Shown piece after piece: positions 53,438 through 62,296 of a DNA stretch of 64,000 bases. Below the pieces are notes generated by a model, which was not told where the DNA came from, searched no databases, and saw nothing but the letters and a program-made list of their open reading frames with translations. Source of the DNA: an uncultured Clostridia bacterium (lineage in GTDB: Bacteria > Bacillota > Clostridia > Christensenellales > Borkfalkiaceae); NCBI GenBank assembly GCA_934254815.1, contig CAKQME010000005.1:1-64000 (forward strand), given 5' to 3'. The translations under genes were made by a program, and so were the position numbers. Within the stretch, counting starts at the first letter, position 1. Each line of letters starts with the position of its first letter.

Positions 53438-55198
53438 TTAAAGTTTAATCGTGTTTTTTATAAATTCAATTATATCGTCTGCGGTAATGCCTAACTGTTT
53501 TAATAATTCCTGCGGGTTATATCTGTCATAAAATTTCTTCTCTAAGCCGTAATTTTTGACTTTAAGCCCGCTCGAACCTAAATACGAAGCAATTTTTTGT
53601 CCGAATCCGCCGTCGGATATACCGTCTTCGAGCGTAATTACCAGCTCGTGATTTTTCTTCAGACCATCAAGGGTTTCCGTATCAATAACCGACGCATATC
53701 TCGGGTCGATAAGCGTAGGTTTAAAGCCGAGTTCTTTTTCTATATTAGCTGCCAACTCTTCGCCGCGTTTAAGAAAATCGCCCAAAGCAAGAATTGCGAC
53801 TTTGCTCCCCTCCGTTAAGACTTTATATCTGCCGCTTCCGTCAAAATCGCTTTTTTTATCGTCACAAGCCGTTCCGCCCGGAAGCAATATAACTACGGGG
53901 CGTTTGCTTTCGTCTATCGCCCAATCGAGCATAGCGAGAAGTTCGCCTTTACCCGACGGCGCAAGCACGGTAAGATTCGGTATGTTGGTAAAAATCGATA
54001 AGCCGAAAATACCGAGATGAGTAACGTCGGTTAATCCGTCGAAATTAGCGTAATTCAAAAGAATCGTGACGGCGTTTCCATTGATACATACGTCGTGAGA
54101 AATCTGATCGTAAGCGCGTTGCATAAACGTAGTGTTTGTTATAACCAACGGCTTAACACCGCCTTTTGCCAAACCGGAAGCCATTGCCACGGCTTGCTCC
54201 TCGGCTATACCGACGTCGACAAACCGACTGCCGAGCTTTGCTCTGTCTTCCTGACCGAGATTCATACTCATAGGCATATTGGGCGTAACGACAACAAATT
54301 TATCGTCGGTTTCACTCTTTTTAAGAATATATTCGCGAACGACTTCACCGTAAGTTTCGCCGCCGAACTTTACGGTCGGTTTTCCTGTTTCCCTATTGAA
54401 AGGCACCGTCCAATGCCATGCTTCTTTATGCTCTTCGGCTAATTTATAACCTTTGCCCTTTAATGTGTTTATATGCACAACTATCGGGTGGTCGATATCT
54501 TTTACTCTTTTAAAAGCTTCTATCAGCTCGCCTATATCGTTTCCGTGTTCGACGTAAACGTAATCAAGCCCGAAAGACCTGAATATATTATTTTCTGATT
54601 TCCCCGAACTTTCACGGAGATCGGCAAGACTTTTATATAAACCGCCGTGCGTTTCCGAAATAGACTGTTGATTATCGTTGACAATTATTATAAGATTTGA
54701 GTTTATCTCGGAACCCGCCACGTTCAGCCCCTCAAGAGCTTCGCCGCCCGACAGCGAACCGTCGCCTATCAACGCGACGATATTTTCTTTTCCACCGAGT
54801 AAATCGCGAGCTTTCGCAAGCCCCGTCGCCAAAGACACGGACGTGGAAGTATGCCCTACGTTAAACAGATCGTGTTCGCTTTCTTCGGGGTTGGTATAAC
54901 CCGAATCGTCTTTAAAATGCGAGTCGTCGATATACCCGCTCTTTCTGCCCGTAAGCATTTTATGCGGATAGCTTTGGTGCGACACATCAAACACAAACTT
55001 ATCTTCGGGAGAAGAAAAAACATAGTGCATAGCGATTTCGGCTTCGACTATTCCGAAATTCGGTCCGAAATGTCCGCCGAATTTAGTCAATCTGTTAAAC
55101 AACGCTTCGCGAATATCGGCGGCAAGAATTTCAAGCTCGTCGAGGTTAAGTTTTTTTACGTCGTCGGGTCCGTTTATTTTATTGAGTATTTCGTACAT
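53438..55198 (-). CDS. 1-deoxy-D-xylulose-5-phosphate synthase-like transketolase
   Basis: 586 residues, shorter than typical DXS (~620). Thiamine-binding GDGSLSGGEALEGL followed by NDN; HFGPNFGIVEAEIAMHYVF and DVSHQSYPHKMLTGR match the DXS N-terminus. But NDNQQSISETHGGL replaces the usual NDNEMSISPNVG and several catalytic-region words differ. This divergent DXS-like clade is found in gut Firmicutes; it may be the isoprenoid enzyme or have another substrate. GGAGG precedes the ATG. Confidence 0.8.
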   Translation of the reverse strand: MYEILNKINGPDDVKKLNLDELEILAADIREALFNRLTKFGGHFGPNFGIVEAEIAMHYVFSSPEDKFVFDVSHQSYPHKMLTGRKSGYIDDSHFKDDSGYTNPEESEHDLFNVGHTSTSVSLATGLAKARDLLGGKENIVALIGDGSLSGGEALEGLNVAGSEINSNLIIIVNDNQQSISETHGGLYKSLADLRESSGKSENNIFRSFGLDYVYVEHGNDIGELIEAFKRVKDIDHPIVVHINTLKGKGYKLAEEHKEAWHWTVPFNRETGKPTVKFGGETYGEVVREYILKKSETDDKFVVVTPNMPMSMNLGQEDRAKLGSRFVDVGIAEEQAVAMASGLAKGGVKPLVITNTTFMQRAYDQISHDVCINGNAVTILLNYANFDGLTDVTHLGIFGLSIFTNIPNLTVLAPSGKGELLAMLDWAIDESKRPVVILLPGGTACDDKKSDFDGSGRYKVLTEGSKVAILALGDFLKRGEELAANIEKELGFKPTLIDPRYASVIDTETLDGLKKNHELVITLEDGISDGGFGQKIASYLGSSGLKVKNYGLEKKFYDRYNPQELLKQLGITADDIIEFIKNTIKL

Positions 55199-55225
55199 AT
55201 CTATCCTCCGTCTACGTCAATTGTA

Positions 55226-55259
55226 AAATAAAAACCGCTTGTCTGTCAAGCGATTTTTA
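55226..55259 (-). terminator. Terminator between yqeY and the DXS-like gene
   Basis: CGCTTG/CAAGCG (55236-55241 with 55247-55252) extended by five A-T pairs across one mismatch, then TTTTTATTTT on the minus strand. Confidence 0.75.
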
Positions 55260-55268
55260 AAATAGTTT

Positions 55269-55700
55269 TTAATTGTCAGTCATGGTTTTAAGTACAGCGC
55301 CGACTTCGCGCATATCGACTTTACCCGCGTAATTGGTTTTAAAATATTTCATAACCGCAGGAGTCGTTTTATCTTCAAGCCCGCCGATTATAGTTTTTAT
55401 TTCGTCGGCGGAAAGCATCTTCGGCAAATACTTCTTGACCGTTTCGAGCTGTTTGTCAAGGCTCTCCACCGTTTCGGTTCTTCCTGCCTTTAAAAAACCT
55501 TCGCGTTCTTCGGTAAGTTCGTTTACGGTTTTCTGAAGAATTTTCGTAACGTCGGCGTCGGTCATTTCTTCGCCCGCCGCTTTCTTTTCGATACCCGCAA
55601 GCATAAGTTTATTTATTACGACGTTCAAAGCGGCGACAGCCTCTTTGTCGTGTTCTTTCATTGCCGTTATTTTTACTTTTTTAAATTCGTCTATCGTCAT
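55269..55700 (-). CDS. GatB/YqeY domain protein
   Basis: 143 residues. MTIDEFKKVKITAMKEHD, then KYLPKMLSADEI and VDMREVGAVLKTM, the YqeY layout. The domain resembles the tRNA-binding tail of GatB. Function is uncertain. It follows aspS by 3 bases and is co-transcribed with it. Confidence 0.9.
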   Translation of the reverse strand: MTIDEFKKVKITAMKEHDKEAVAALNVVINKLMLAGIEKKAAGEEMTDADVTKILQKTVNELTEEREGFLKAGRTETVESLDKQLETVKKYLPKMLSADEIKTIIGGLEDKTTPAVMKYFKTNYAGKVDMREVGAVLKTMTDN

Positions 55701-55703
55701 TAT

Positions 55704-57509
55704 TCAATTCTCCTTTTTTACTTCGATATAAAGCTCGTCAAGCTGTTTCTTCTCGACCGGCGACGGAGCGTCGCTCATAAGGCACGACGCAGTCTGCACT
55801 TTCGGGAAAGCTATAACGTCTCTTATAGAATCGTCTTTACACAAAAGCATAGTCAATCTGTCGAGACCGAAAGCAAGTCCGCCGTGCGGAGGCGCGCCGT
55901 AATTGAACGCGTCTACGAAGAAACCGAATCTGCTCTGAATATCCTCGTCGGAAAAACCGAGAATATTGAACATTTTTTTCTGAATATCTCTCGAATGTAT
56001 ACGAATTGAACCGCCGCCCGCTTCCTGTCCGTTGATAACAAGGTCGTAAGCTTTGGCTCTTGCCTTATCGGGCTGAGTTTCGCAAAGATCGATGTCTTCG
56101 TTCATCGGCGCGGTAAAAGGATGATGTACAGCCATAAATCTGTTCTCTTCCTCCGACCATTCGAACATCGGGAATTCGGTTATCCACATTATGTCGTATT
56201 GATTTTTGTCGATAAGGTTGAATTTGTCGGCAATCATAAGGCGCAAGCCGCCCAACGTATTAAATACGACGTAATCTTTATCCGCCGCGAAGAAAAGCGC
56301 GTCGCCCTCTTCGAAATTCATACGAGTTTTAATATTTGCGATATCTTCTTCGGTTAAGAATTTCGCGAACGACGATTTAATTTCGCCGCCCTTTTGCCAA
56401 GTCATCCAGCAAAGACCTTTCGCGCCGAGAGTTTTTGCGTATTCTACCGTAGCGTCAAGCTCTTTTCTCGAAAAACCCGACGCTAAACCTTTCGCGTTGA
56501 TCGCGCGCACGCTTCCGCGGATCGGTCCTATATTGACGGCAAGCGCGTCGGTAAATACTTTGAACTGAGAATTTGCGAATAGATCGGAACAATTTACTAT
56601 TTTTAAGCCGAAACGGGTGTCGGGCTTGTCCGAGCCGTAATTTTCCATTGCGTCTCTGTATTTCATAGTCTTGAAATGTCCGTCGCCCAAATCGAGATTT
56701 ATAGCCGCTTTAAAAATATTCTTTATAAGACCCTCGATAGGATACATTACGTCTTCTATTTCGTCGACGAAACTCATTTCAACGTCTATCTGAGTAAACT
56801 CCGGTTGACGATTAGCGCGTAAATCTTCGTCTCTGAAACATTTAGTAATCTGGAAATATCTGTCGAAACCTGCTATCATCAACAGTTGTTTATAGAGCTG
56901 AGGCGACTGCGGGAGCGCGTAAAAGCACCCCTCGTGTATTCTCGACGGAACAAGATAATCTCTCGCGCCCTCAGGGGTGGATCTGCCGAGCATAGGCGTT
57001 TCGACTTCGATAAATCCGTTTTCTTCGAAAAACTTACGCGCCGCGCACGTTATAGCGTAACGCATAAACAAATTTTTCTGCAACGACGGACGGCGAAGAT
57101 CGAGATATCTGTATTTCAAACGCAAAGTTTCGTTTACGTTGGTATCGTCGAGTATTTCAAACGGCGTCGTATCGGCTTCGGCAAGTATTTTTAATTCTTT
57201 GGCGAGTATTTCTACATCGCCCGTTTCTATCTTATCGGTTTTGCTCTGTCTTTCGCGTACTACGCCTTTTACGGCGAGAACATACTCGGAACGAATGGCT
57301 TCGGCTTTTTTAAACACCGCGTCGTCCGTAGTATCGTCGAAAACAATCTGAACAAGTCCGCTTCTGTCTCTCAAATCGACGAAAATAAGGCTGCCGAGAT
57401 TTCTCCTTCTCTGCGCCCACCCCATTACGACGACTTCTTTTCCGACGGAATTCATACGAAGAGTTCCGCAGTAATCCGTTCTTCTCAGGTTTCCCATAAA
57501 TTCTGACAT
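55704..57509 (-). CDS. aspS: Aspartyl-tRNA synthetase
   Basis: 601 residues. N-terminal OB fold (anticodon binding), class II motif 2 FRDEDLRANRQPEFTQ, a GAD insertion (~300-400), and motif 3 GLAFGLDRL. Bacterial-type AspRS. Whether it also charges tRNA-Asn cannot be told. Its promoter lies at 57543-57571. Confidence 0.96.
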   Translation of the reverse strand: MSEFMGNLRRTDYCGTLRMNSVGKEVVVMGWAQRRRNLGSLIFVDLRDRSGLVQIVFDDTTDDAVFKKAEAIRSEYVLAVKGVVRERQSKTDKIETGDVEILAKELKILAEADTTPFEILDDTNVNETLRLKYRYLDLRRPSLQKNLFMRYAITCAARKFFEENGFIEVETPMLGRSTPEGARDYLVPSRIHEGCFYALPQSPQLYKQLLMIAGFDRYFQITKCFRDEDLRANRQPEFTQIDVEMSFVDEIEDVMYPIEGLIKNIFKAAINLDLGDGHFKTMKYRDAMENYGSDKPDTRFGLKIVNCSDLFANSQFKVFTDALAVNIGPIRGSVRAINAKGLASGFSRKELDATVEYAKTLGAKGLCWMTWQKGGEIKSSFAKFLTEEDIANIKTRMNFEEGDALFFAADKDYVVFNTLGGLRLMIADKFNLIDKNQYDIMWITEFPMFEWSEEENRFMAVHHPFTAPMNEDIDLCETQPDKARAKAYDLVINGQEAGGGSIRIHSRDIQKKMFNILGFSDEDIQSRFGFFVDAFNYGAPPHGGLAFGLDRLTMLLCKDDSIRDVIAFPKVQTASCLMSDAPSPVEKKQLDELYIEVKKEN

Positions 57510-57542
57510 ATCGGTTTATACTCCGTGATTTTATACGTTTTT

Positions 57543-57571
57543 ATTTTAGCCCTTTACGGAGTAAAAGTCAA
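57543..57571 (-). promoter_or_regulatory. Promoter of aspS-yqeY
   Basis: TTGACT (57571-57566), 17-base spacer, TAAAAT (57548-57543). ACTCCGT in the spacer and ACGGAGT at the binding site form an inverted repeat of unknown importance. Confidence 0.7.
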
Positions 57572-57587
57572 TTACTTGACGGCGTTT

Positions 57588-58640
57588 TTACAAAATATAC
57601 CTCCGCGGAATACGTTTAAACCCCGTAAGCGTCTCATATGCAATGGTATTAGTATGTTTTGCGACTTCTTCTGCAGTTATAAACTCGTCGCCTTGCCTGC
57701 CTATAAAAACCGCCTCGTCGCCCGCCCGAACATTTTCGTCGGACAAAGCAAAGCAATAATCCATACACACGTTGCCGACTATTTTTCTGCGTTTTCCGTT
57801 TATCAGAACTTCACCGCCTTTCATAAGCCGAGATATACCGTCGGCATAACCGAGCGACAATGTTGCGATATATTCTTCTTTTTCCGCCGTATATTCTCCG
57901 CCATACCCGACAGTTTCTCCGACGGTTACTTTTACGTTTCTGACGACTTCGCCTTTTACCGAAAGACAAGGTTCAACGAAATTTGCGCCGTAGCCGTACA
58001 TACCTATACCGAGCCGCACAGCCGAAAACCCGCAATTTTTATCCAAAGCCCTGCAACTTGCCGCGATATGTCTGATTACTTCTTTCGGACAATCGCGGGT
58101 GACGTCTATAAACTTAGCGCGTTGTAATTCGGTTTTTGTATCGTCGCCGCCGTCAAAAAAATGCGAATAAACCCCGCCGAGCATAACGCTGTCCGAAAAT
58201 TCGATTTTCGCCGCCAAAGCGTTCAATTCTTCACGCGTTTTCAACCCGATTCTGTTCATTCCCGTATCAACCGCTATATGCGCAGTTGCGCATTTGCCGA
58301 GTTTGTCGCCCGCGCGGGCGAGTTCGTCGACCTGAGTTCCGTTCCAGACGGTAACGGCGATTTTTCTATTTACGGCTTCGAACGTTTCGTCGTACCCGTG
58401 AGTAAAACCGAGCAACAGCACCGGTTTATCCGTAGCCGTTCTCAGTTTTATCGCTTCGTCGGTCGTTGCGACGGCAAAACCGTCGAACAAGTTTACGTTT
58501 TCGGCTATAGCTTGCGCGCCGTGTCCGTAGCCGTCCGCTTTAACCACGCCTATAATTTTTACTCCGTCGCCCAACCGTTTTTTATATTCGGCAACGTTTC
58601 GCTTTAAAATGTTCATGTCTACAGTTATTTCGCCGCGCAT
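57588..58640 (-). CDS. alr: Alanine racemase
   Basis: 350 residues. The PLP lysine is K34 in GVVKADGYGHGA; the second-base Tyr is in GYGGEYTAEK. It supplies D-alanine for peptidoglycan. The ATG at 58640 (MRGEITVDMN) is chosen since family members open this way; a TTG six codons earlier is possible. Divergent from the M18 peptidase gene. Confidence 0.94.
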   Translation of the reverse strand: MRGEITVDMNILKRNVAEYKKRLGDGVKIIGVVKADGYGHGAQAIAENVNLFDGFAVATTDEAIKLRTATDKPVLLLGFTHGYDETFEAVNRKIAVTVWNGTQVDELARAGDKLGKCATAHIAVDTGMNRIGLKTREELNALAAKIEFSDSVMLGGVYSHFFDGGDDTKTELQRAKFIDVTRDCPKEVIRHIAASCRALDKNCGFSAVRLGIGMYGYGANFVEPCLSVKGEVVRNVKVTVGETVGYGGEYTAEKEEYIATLSLGYADGISRLMKGGEVLINGKRRKIVGNVCMDYCFALSDENVRAGDEAVFIGRQGDEFITAEEVAKHTNTIAYETLTGFKRIPRRYIL

Positions 58641-58686
58641 AACATAACCCCGCAACAATATATTTTATGAAAACGCGCCGCGACAC

Positions 58687-58715
58687 TTTACAAAACCGCG
58701 GAAAAAATATATAAT
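58687..58715 (+). promoter_or_regulatory. Promoter of the M18 peptidase gene, predicting a near-leaderless mRNA
   Basis: TTTACA (58687-58692), 17-base spacer, TATAAT (58710-58715). Transcription would start near 58722, three bases before the ATG; no ribosome binding site exists. Confidence 0.72.
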
Positions 58716-58724
58716 GTAATTATT

Positions 58725-59993
58725 ATGATGAACTTAACTGAATTTTTGGAAAAATCGAAAACGGCTTATCACGCCTGCGACAACGCCGCCGAAATGCTGA
58801 TATCCGACGGTTTCGCAGAGCTTAAAGAAAACGAAGAATGGAAATTGAAAACTCACGGGAAATATTTTGTCCGTCGCGACGGTTCCGCTTTAATAGCTAT
58901 TAAAATCGGAGAAAACTTTTCTTTCAATATAGTAGCGTCGCACGCAGATTCGCCCTGCTTTAAAATAAAAAATTCGCCCGAAATGTCGGTTGACAATTAC
59001 GTTAAACTTAACGTTGAAAGATACGGCGGAGGAATAAATTACACGTTTCTCGATATACCCTTGACGATTGCGGGGCGCGTAATATTGACTGACGGTAACA
59101 CCTACGAAGCGAAAACTTTTACTTCGGCTAAAACTTTCGTTATCCCCTCGGTTGCGATACATTTCAACCGCGCGGCAAACGACGGAATCAAACTCGACCC
59201 GCAAGTAGATATGAGTCCCGTGGTAAGCATTATCGAAAAAGGCGGTTTAAATGCCGAACTCGAAAAATTTGCAGACGGTAAAAAAATAGCCGACTGCGAT
59301 TTATACGTCGTTTCGGCGCAAAAGCCCTTTACGGCGGGTTATTCGGATGAGCTTTTATGTTCGCCCAGAATCGACAATCTGGCAAGCGCGTATACTTCGC
59401 TTGTCGCGTTGACAAATTCAAAAGAAAAAGCGATAAACTTATGCTATATTGCCGACAACGAAGAAGTCGGAAGCCAGACCAAACAGGGCGCGGGGTCTAC
59501 ATTTTTATTAAAGACCGTCGAACGCATAGCGGCGGCTCTCGGAAAATCTGACGATTTAAACAAAGCGCTTGCCGATTCCTTTATAGTTTCAGACGACAAC
59601 GCGCATGCAGTACACCCTAACCACCCCGAATTATCCGACCCGACAAACCACGTTATATTAGGCAACGGCTTAGTTATCAAACACCACGCAAACCAGAATT
59701 ATACCACCGACGGTTTCTCTTCGGCAATATTCAAAGGAATACTCGACAAAGCAGGCGTTAAACATCAGGATTTTCACATGCGGTCAAACCTGCCGTGCGG
59801 CGGAACGCTCGGCGCGATAAGTTCTTCGCAACTTTCGATAAGGAGCGTAGACATAGGCTTACCGCAACTTGCGATGCACTCCGCAACGGAGACAATGTGC
59901 GTAGCCGACGCCGACGAAGCGATTAAAGGTCTGACGGAATTTTACTCAATCGCTTTCAGATCTGACGGCGACAAAAAATTTACGATAATATAA
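58725..59993 (+). CDS. M18 family aminopeptidase
   Basis: 422 residues. ASHADSPCFKIK holds zinc-binding H73 and D75; ADNEEVGSQTKQGAGS holds the catalytic Glu pair, and SDDNAHAVHPNHPE another metal segment. M18 enzymes remove N-terminal acidic or neutral residues in the cytosol as dodecamers. The gene begins with two ATG codons (58725 and 58728) right after a -10 box. Confidence 0.92.
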   Translation: MMNLTEFLEKSKTAYHACDNAAEMLISDGFAELKENEEWKLKTHGKYFVRRDGSALIAIKIGENFSFNIVASHADSPCFKIKNSPEMSVDNYVKLNVERYGGGINYTFLDIPLTIAGRVILTDGNTYEAKTFTSAKTFVIPSVAIHFNRAANDGIKLDPQVDMSPVVSIIEKGGLNAELEKFADGKKIADCDLYVVSAQKPFTAGYSDELLCSPRIDNLASAYTSLVALTNSKEKAINLCYIADNEEVGSQTKQGAGSTFLLKTVERIAAALGKSDDLNKALADSFIVSDDNAHAVHPNHPELSDPTNHVILGNGLVIKHHANQNYTTDGFSSAIFKGILDKAGVKHQDFHMRSNLPCGGTLGAISSSQLSIRSVDIGLPQLAMHSATETMCVADADEAIKGLTEFYSIAFRSDGDKKFTII

Positions 59994-59998
59994 AAACA

Positions 59999-60032
59999 AT
60001 GAGCCGACAACGTCGGCTCATCTTTTTATTTT
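59999..60032. terminator. Bidirectional terminator between the M18 and fucosidase genes
   Basis: A perfect 10-bp stem ATGAGCCGAC/GTCGGCTCAT (59999-60008 with 60012-60021), loop AAC; CTTTTTATTTT on the plus side, TTGTTTTTA on the minus side. Confidence 0.88.
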
Positions 60033-61222
60033 AATTTAATTTCGGCAATTCTGGCAACTAAACTTCTGCCGTATTCGAAAGGCTCGGCAACAAAGGAATT
60101 ATCTCTTCCGTTGACCTTAATTCTCTTGCCGTTATCGAGCCATTTTGCGGATTTGATCTTCGCGTCTACCTTAACGCGGTTAAGCGATGAATTTATAGCT
60201 ACGTTTTCGTCGGAATTCATTCCGACTCTAACAATCGCGTAATACGTTTCACCGTCGGTCACTATATCCGCATTTTCGGCTTTTATGTCGCAAGGTTTAA
60301 CGTTATATATAAAGTTTTTATTTACCTTGATAAACTCGCCTATTTCCTGTAAAATACATTTATCGATCGCGTTTACGTCTCCGTTACCTTTCAAACCTAT
60401 ATTCAACAAGAAGTTACAGCCGTATTTTCTGCAATCGAGCAAATTTCCTATCAATTCTTTGACGGATTTATAGTTAATATCGTACTTGGCATAGCCCCAG
60501 TGATCGTTTAAAACCTGACACATTTCGCCCGCTAACGGTTTTTTGGAAGTATCGACGTAACATGGTTTACCGCGTTCGAACGTTACGCTGTCAAGCTCGA
60601 TATGCCCCGTCTGACCGAGAGCGCTAAGCCCCGTATTATTTATTATCATAGCTTCGGGCTGATACTTTCTTATCGTGGAGTACAGTCTGTCTTCCTGCCA
60701 GTTTTCTTCGGGTTTATCCCACATTCCGTCAAACCAGAAACCGCCGATTTTACCGTAATTAGTACATAAAATTTCTACACTTTTAACAAGATAATCTATA
60801 TACGCGGGGAAATTCGAATTATAATCTGCATTATGCCAATCGAGCAGCGTATGATAGAAAAACGGAATAATATTTTCTTTTCTGCACTCCGTGACAAACT
60901 CGCTTATAAGATCTCTGCCGCTGGCGGAGTGCGGAGCGTCATATTCGTTAAATCCCTTTGTATCGTACAGAGAAAAGCCGTCGTGGTGGCGAGTAGTCAA
61001 AGTTATATACTTACAACCTGCCGCCTTTGCGGTTTCAACGAGATCTCTCGCCCAACCCTTTTTAATTTTAAATTTACCCGGCAATTTTTCATAAGCGTTT
61101 ACGTCGGCTTTATTATTAAAGTGCAAATACCATTCGCCTTTTCCGACAACACTATAAAGCCCGAAATGGACAAACATTCCAAAGCCAAGTCTTTTAAAAT
61201 TTTCTATATATTCATATGCCAT
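60026..61222 (-). CDS. Alpha-L-fucosidase (GH29)
   Basis: 398 residues. FGMFVHFGLYS and TTRHHDGFSLYDT are GH29 blocks; the nucleophile is D165 in GGFWFDGMWDK. No signal peptide, so it cleaves fucose from imported oligosaccharides. A small C-terminal beta domain (~300-398) is present. AAAGGAGAG precedes the ATG; it has its own promoter. Confidence 0.93.
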   Translation of the reverse strand: MAYEYIENFKRLGFGMFVHFGLYSVVGKGEWYLHFNNKADVNAYEKLPGKFKIKKGWARDLVETAKAAGCKYITLTTRHHDGFSLYDTKGFNEYDAPHSASGRDLISEFVTECRKENIIPFFYHTLLDWHNADYNSNFPAYIDYLVKSVEILCTNYGKIGGFWFDGMWDKPEENWQEDRLYSTIRKYQPEAMIINNTGLSALGQTGHIELDSVTFERGKPCYVDTSKKPLAGEMCQVLNDHWGYAKYDINYKSVKELIGNLLDCRKYGCNFLLNIGLKGNGDVNAIDKCILQEIGEFIKVNKNFIYNVKPCDIKAENADIVTDGETYYAIVRVGMNSDENVAINSSLNRVKVDAKIKSAKWLDNGKRIKVNGRDNSFVAEPFEYGRSLVARIAEIKLK

Positions 61223-61249
61223 ATTTAACTCTCCTTTTAACTGCGTTTT

Positions 61250-61278
61250 ATTATATAGATTTATAAAAAAATTGTAAA
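61250..61278 (-). promoter_or_regulatory. Promoter of the GH29 gene
   Basis: TTTACA (61278-61273), 17-base spacer, TATAAT (61255-61250). Confidence 0.82.
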
Positions 61279-61404
61279 GCGGAAACTATTACTTTTTTTT
61301 ATTAAATTTATAAAATCGTCTCAATTCTTAAATACCCTTTAAAAAGTGAAAAATTATAAAATTTGTCTTGATTAAATTTTTTTAAGAAAACACACATAAA
61401 ACGA

Positions 61405-61433
61405 TTGCAAAAAAGCAAAAAATATGATATCAT
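61405..61433 (+). promoter_or_regulatory. Promoter of tRNA-Glu
   Basis: TTGCAA (61405-61410), 17-base spacer ending TGA, TATCAT (61428-61433). Transcription would start near 61440, 12 bases before the tRNA. The rest of 61279-61404 is AT-rich with nothing recognised. Confidence 0.7.
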
Positions 61434-61451
61434 ATAAAAGCTTTGAAAAAC

Positions 61452-61526
61452 GGCCTCATGGTCAAGCGGTCAAGACGCTGCCCTCTCACGGCAGAAACTG
61501 CGGTTCGATTCCGCATGGGGCTACCA
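61452..61526 (+). tRNA. tRNA-Glu (anticodon CUC), CCA encoded
   Basis: Acceptor GGCCTCA (61452-61458) pairs with TGGGGCT (61516-61522) with two G-U pairs; discriminator A, then CCA (61524-61526). Anticodon stem CTGCC/GGCAG encloses loop CTCTCAC, anticodon CTC at 61485-61487. T arm TGCGG-TTCGATT-CCGCA (61499-61515). It reads GAG; the major tRNA-Glu(UUC) must lie elsewhere. Confidence 0.93.
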
Positions 61527-61820
61527 AAAAAATACAGCAACTCTTTATGAGTTGCTGTATTTTTTTGTTTAGCCCCTGCGCGGAACGGACAAGGCAAATT
61601 TATTTTGCCGTCGTTCGTCAATATGCGTAGCATATTCTTGCCGAGGGGTTCCCGCCTGCGGGAAACGGCAATTTCCGCATGGGAGTTGCTGTATTTTTTT
61701 GTTCAGCCCCTGCGCGGAACGAACAAGGCAAATTATTTTGCCGTCGTTCGTCAATATGCGTAGCATATTCTTGCCGAGGAGTTCCCGTCTGCGGGAAACG
61801 GCAATTTCCGCATGGGGCTA
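61509..61820. repeat. Two 134-bp tandem repeats, bounded by copies of the tRNA-Glu 3' end
   Basis: Two near-identical units (from 61551 and from 61685) begin GTTGCTGTATTTTTTTGTT and end TTCCGCATGGG. The last 16 bases of the tRNA before CA (TTCCGCATGGGGCTAC, 61509-61524) recur exactly at 61805-61820 and partly at 61674-61684. Each unit holds hairpins: GAACG...CGTTC around GGCAAA/TTTGCC, AATATGC/GCATATT and TTCCCGC/GCGGGAA. This is the layout of an att site duplicated by integration, but no integrase is near. Short open frames here are not credible genes. Confidence 0.8.
61527..61566 (+). terminator. Terminator of tRNA-Glu
   Basis: AATACAGCAACTC/GAGTTGCTGTATT (61531-61543 with 61549-61561), loop of 5, then TTTTT. 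Confidence 0.9.
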
Positions 61821-62284
61821 CGGTAGTCAATGTCCGACCTTAATCAGTGGGATTCTTCGCAAGCTCAGAATGATTTTATATTTTTTGCCGTTTGAAATTT
61901 GATTTGTTTTACATTTGTAAAACGGTAGTCAATATCCGACCTTGGTCGGTGGGATTCTTCGCAAGCTCAGAATGACATTTTATTTTTTTGCCGTTTGAAA
62001 TTTGATTTGTTTTACATTTGTAAAACGGTGGTCAGTGTCCGACCTTAATCAGTGGGATTCTTCGCAAGCTCAGAATGACATTTTATTTTTTTGCCGTTTG
62101 AAATTTGATTTGTTTTGCATTTGTAAAACGGTAGTCAATGTCCGACCTTGGTCAGTGGGATTCTTCGCAAGCTCAGAATGACGTTATATTTTTTGCCGTT
62201 TGCAATTTGATTTGTTTTACATTTGTAAAACGGTAGTCAATGTCCGACCTTGGTCAGTGGGATTCTTCGCAAGCTCAGAATGAC
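61821..62284. repeat. Tandem array, 4.6 copies of a 102-103 bp unit
   Basis: Units begin CGGTAGTCAATGTCCGACC at 61821, 61923, 62026, 62129 and 62231. Each holds GTGGGATTCTTCGC and AAGCTCAGAATGAC (an ATTCT/AGAAT hairpin) and an AT-rich spacer with TTTACATTTGTAAA. Copies differ by a few point changes (TTAATCAG or TTGGTCAG). It fills the space between the tRNA locus and the secreted-protein genes. No gene is visible. Confidence 0.9.
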
Positions 62285-62296
62285 AAAGAAAAATTG

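Noticed and set aside
61430..61902. Several short open frames in the tRNA/repeat region
   Set aside because: They run through the tRNA, its terminator and repeats, lack ribosome binding sites, and duplicate only because the DNA repeats.
61821..62284. CRISPR array
   Set aside because: The repeat unit is ~102 bp with spacers nearly identical to each other, so it is a plain tandem repeat; no cas genes are near.
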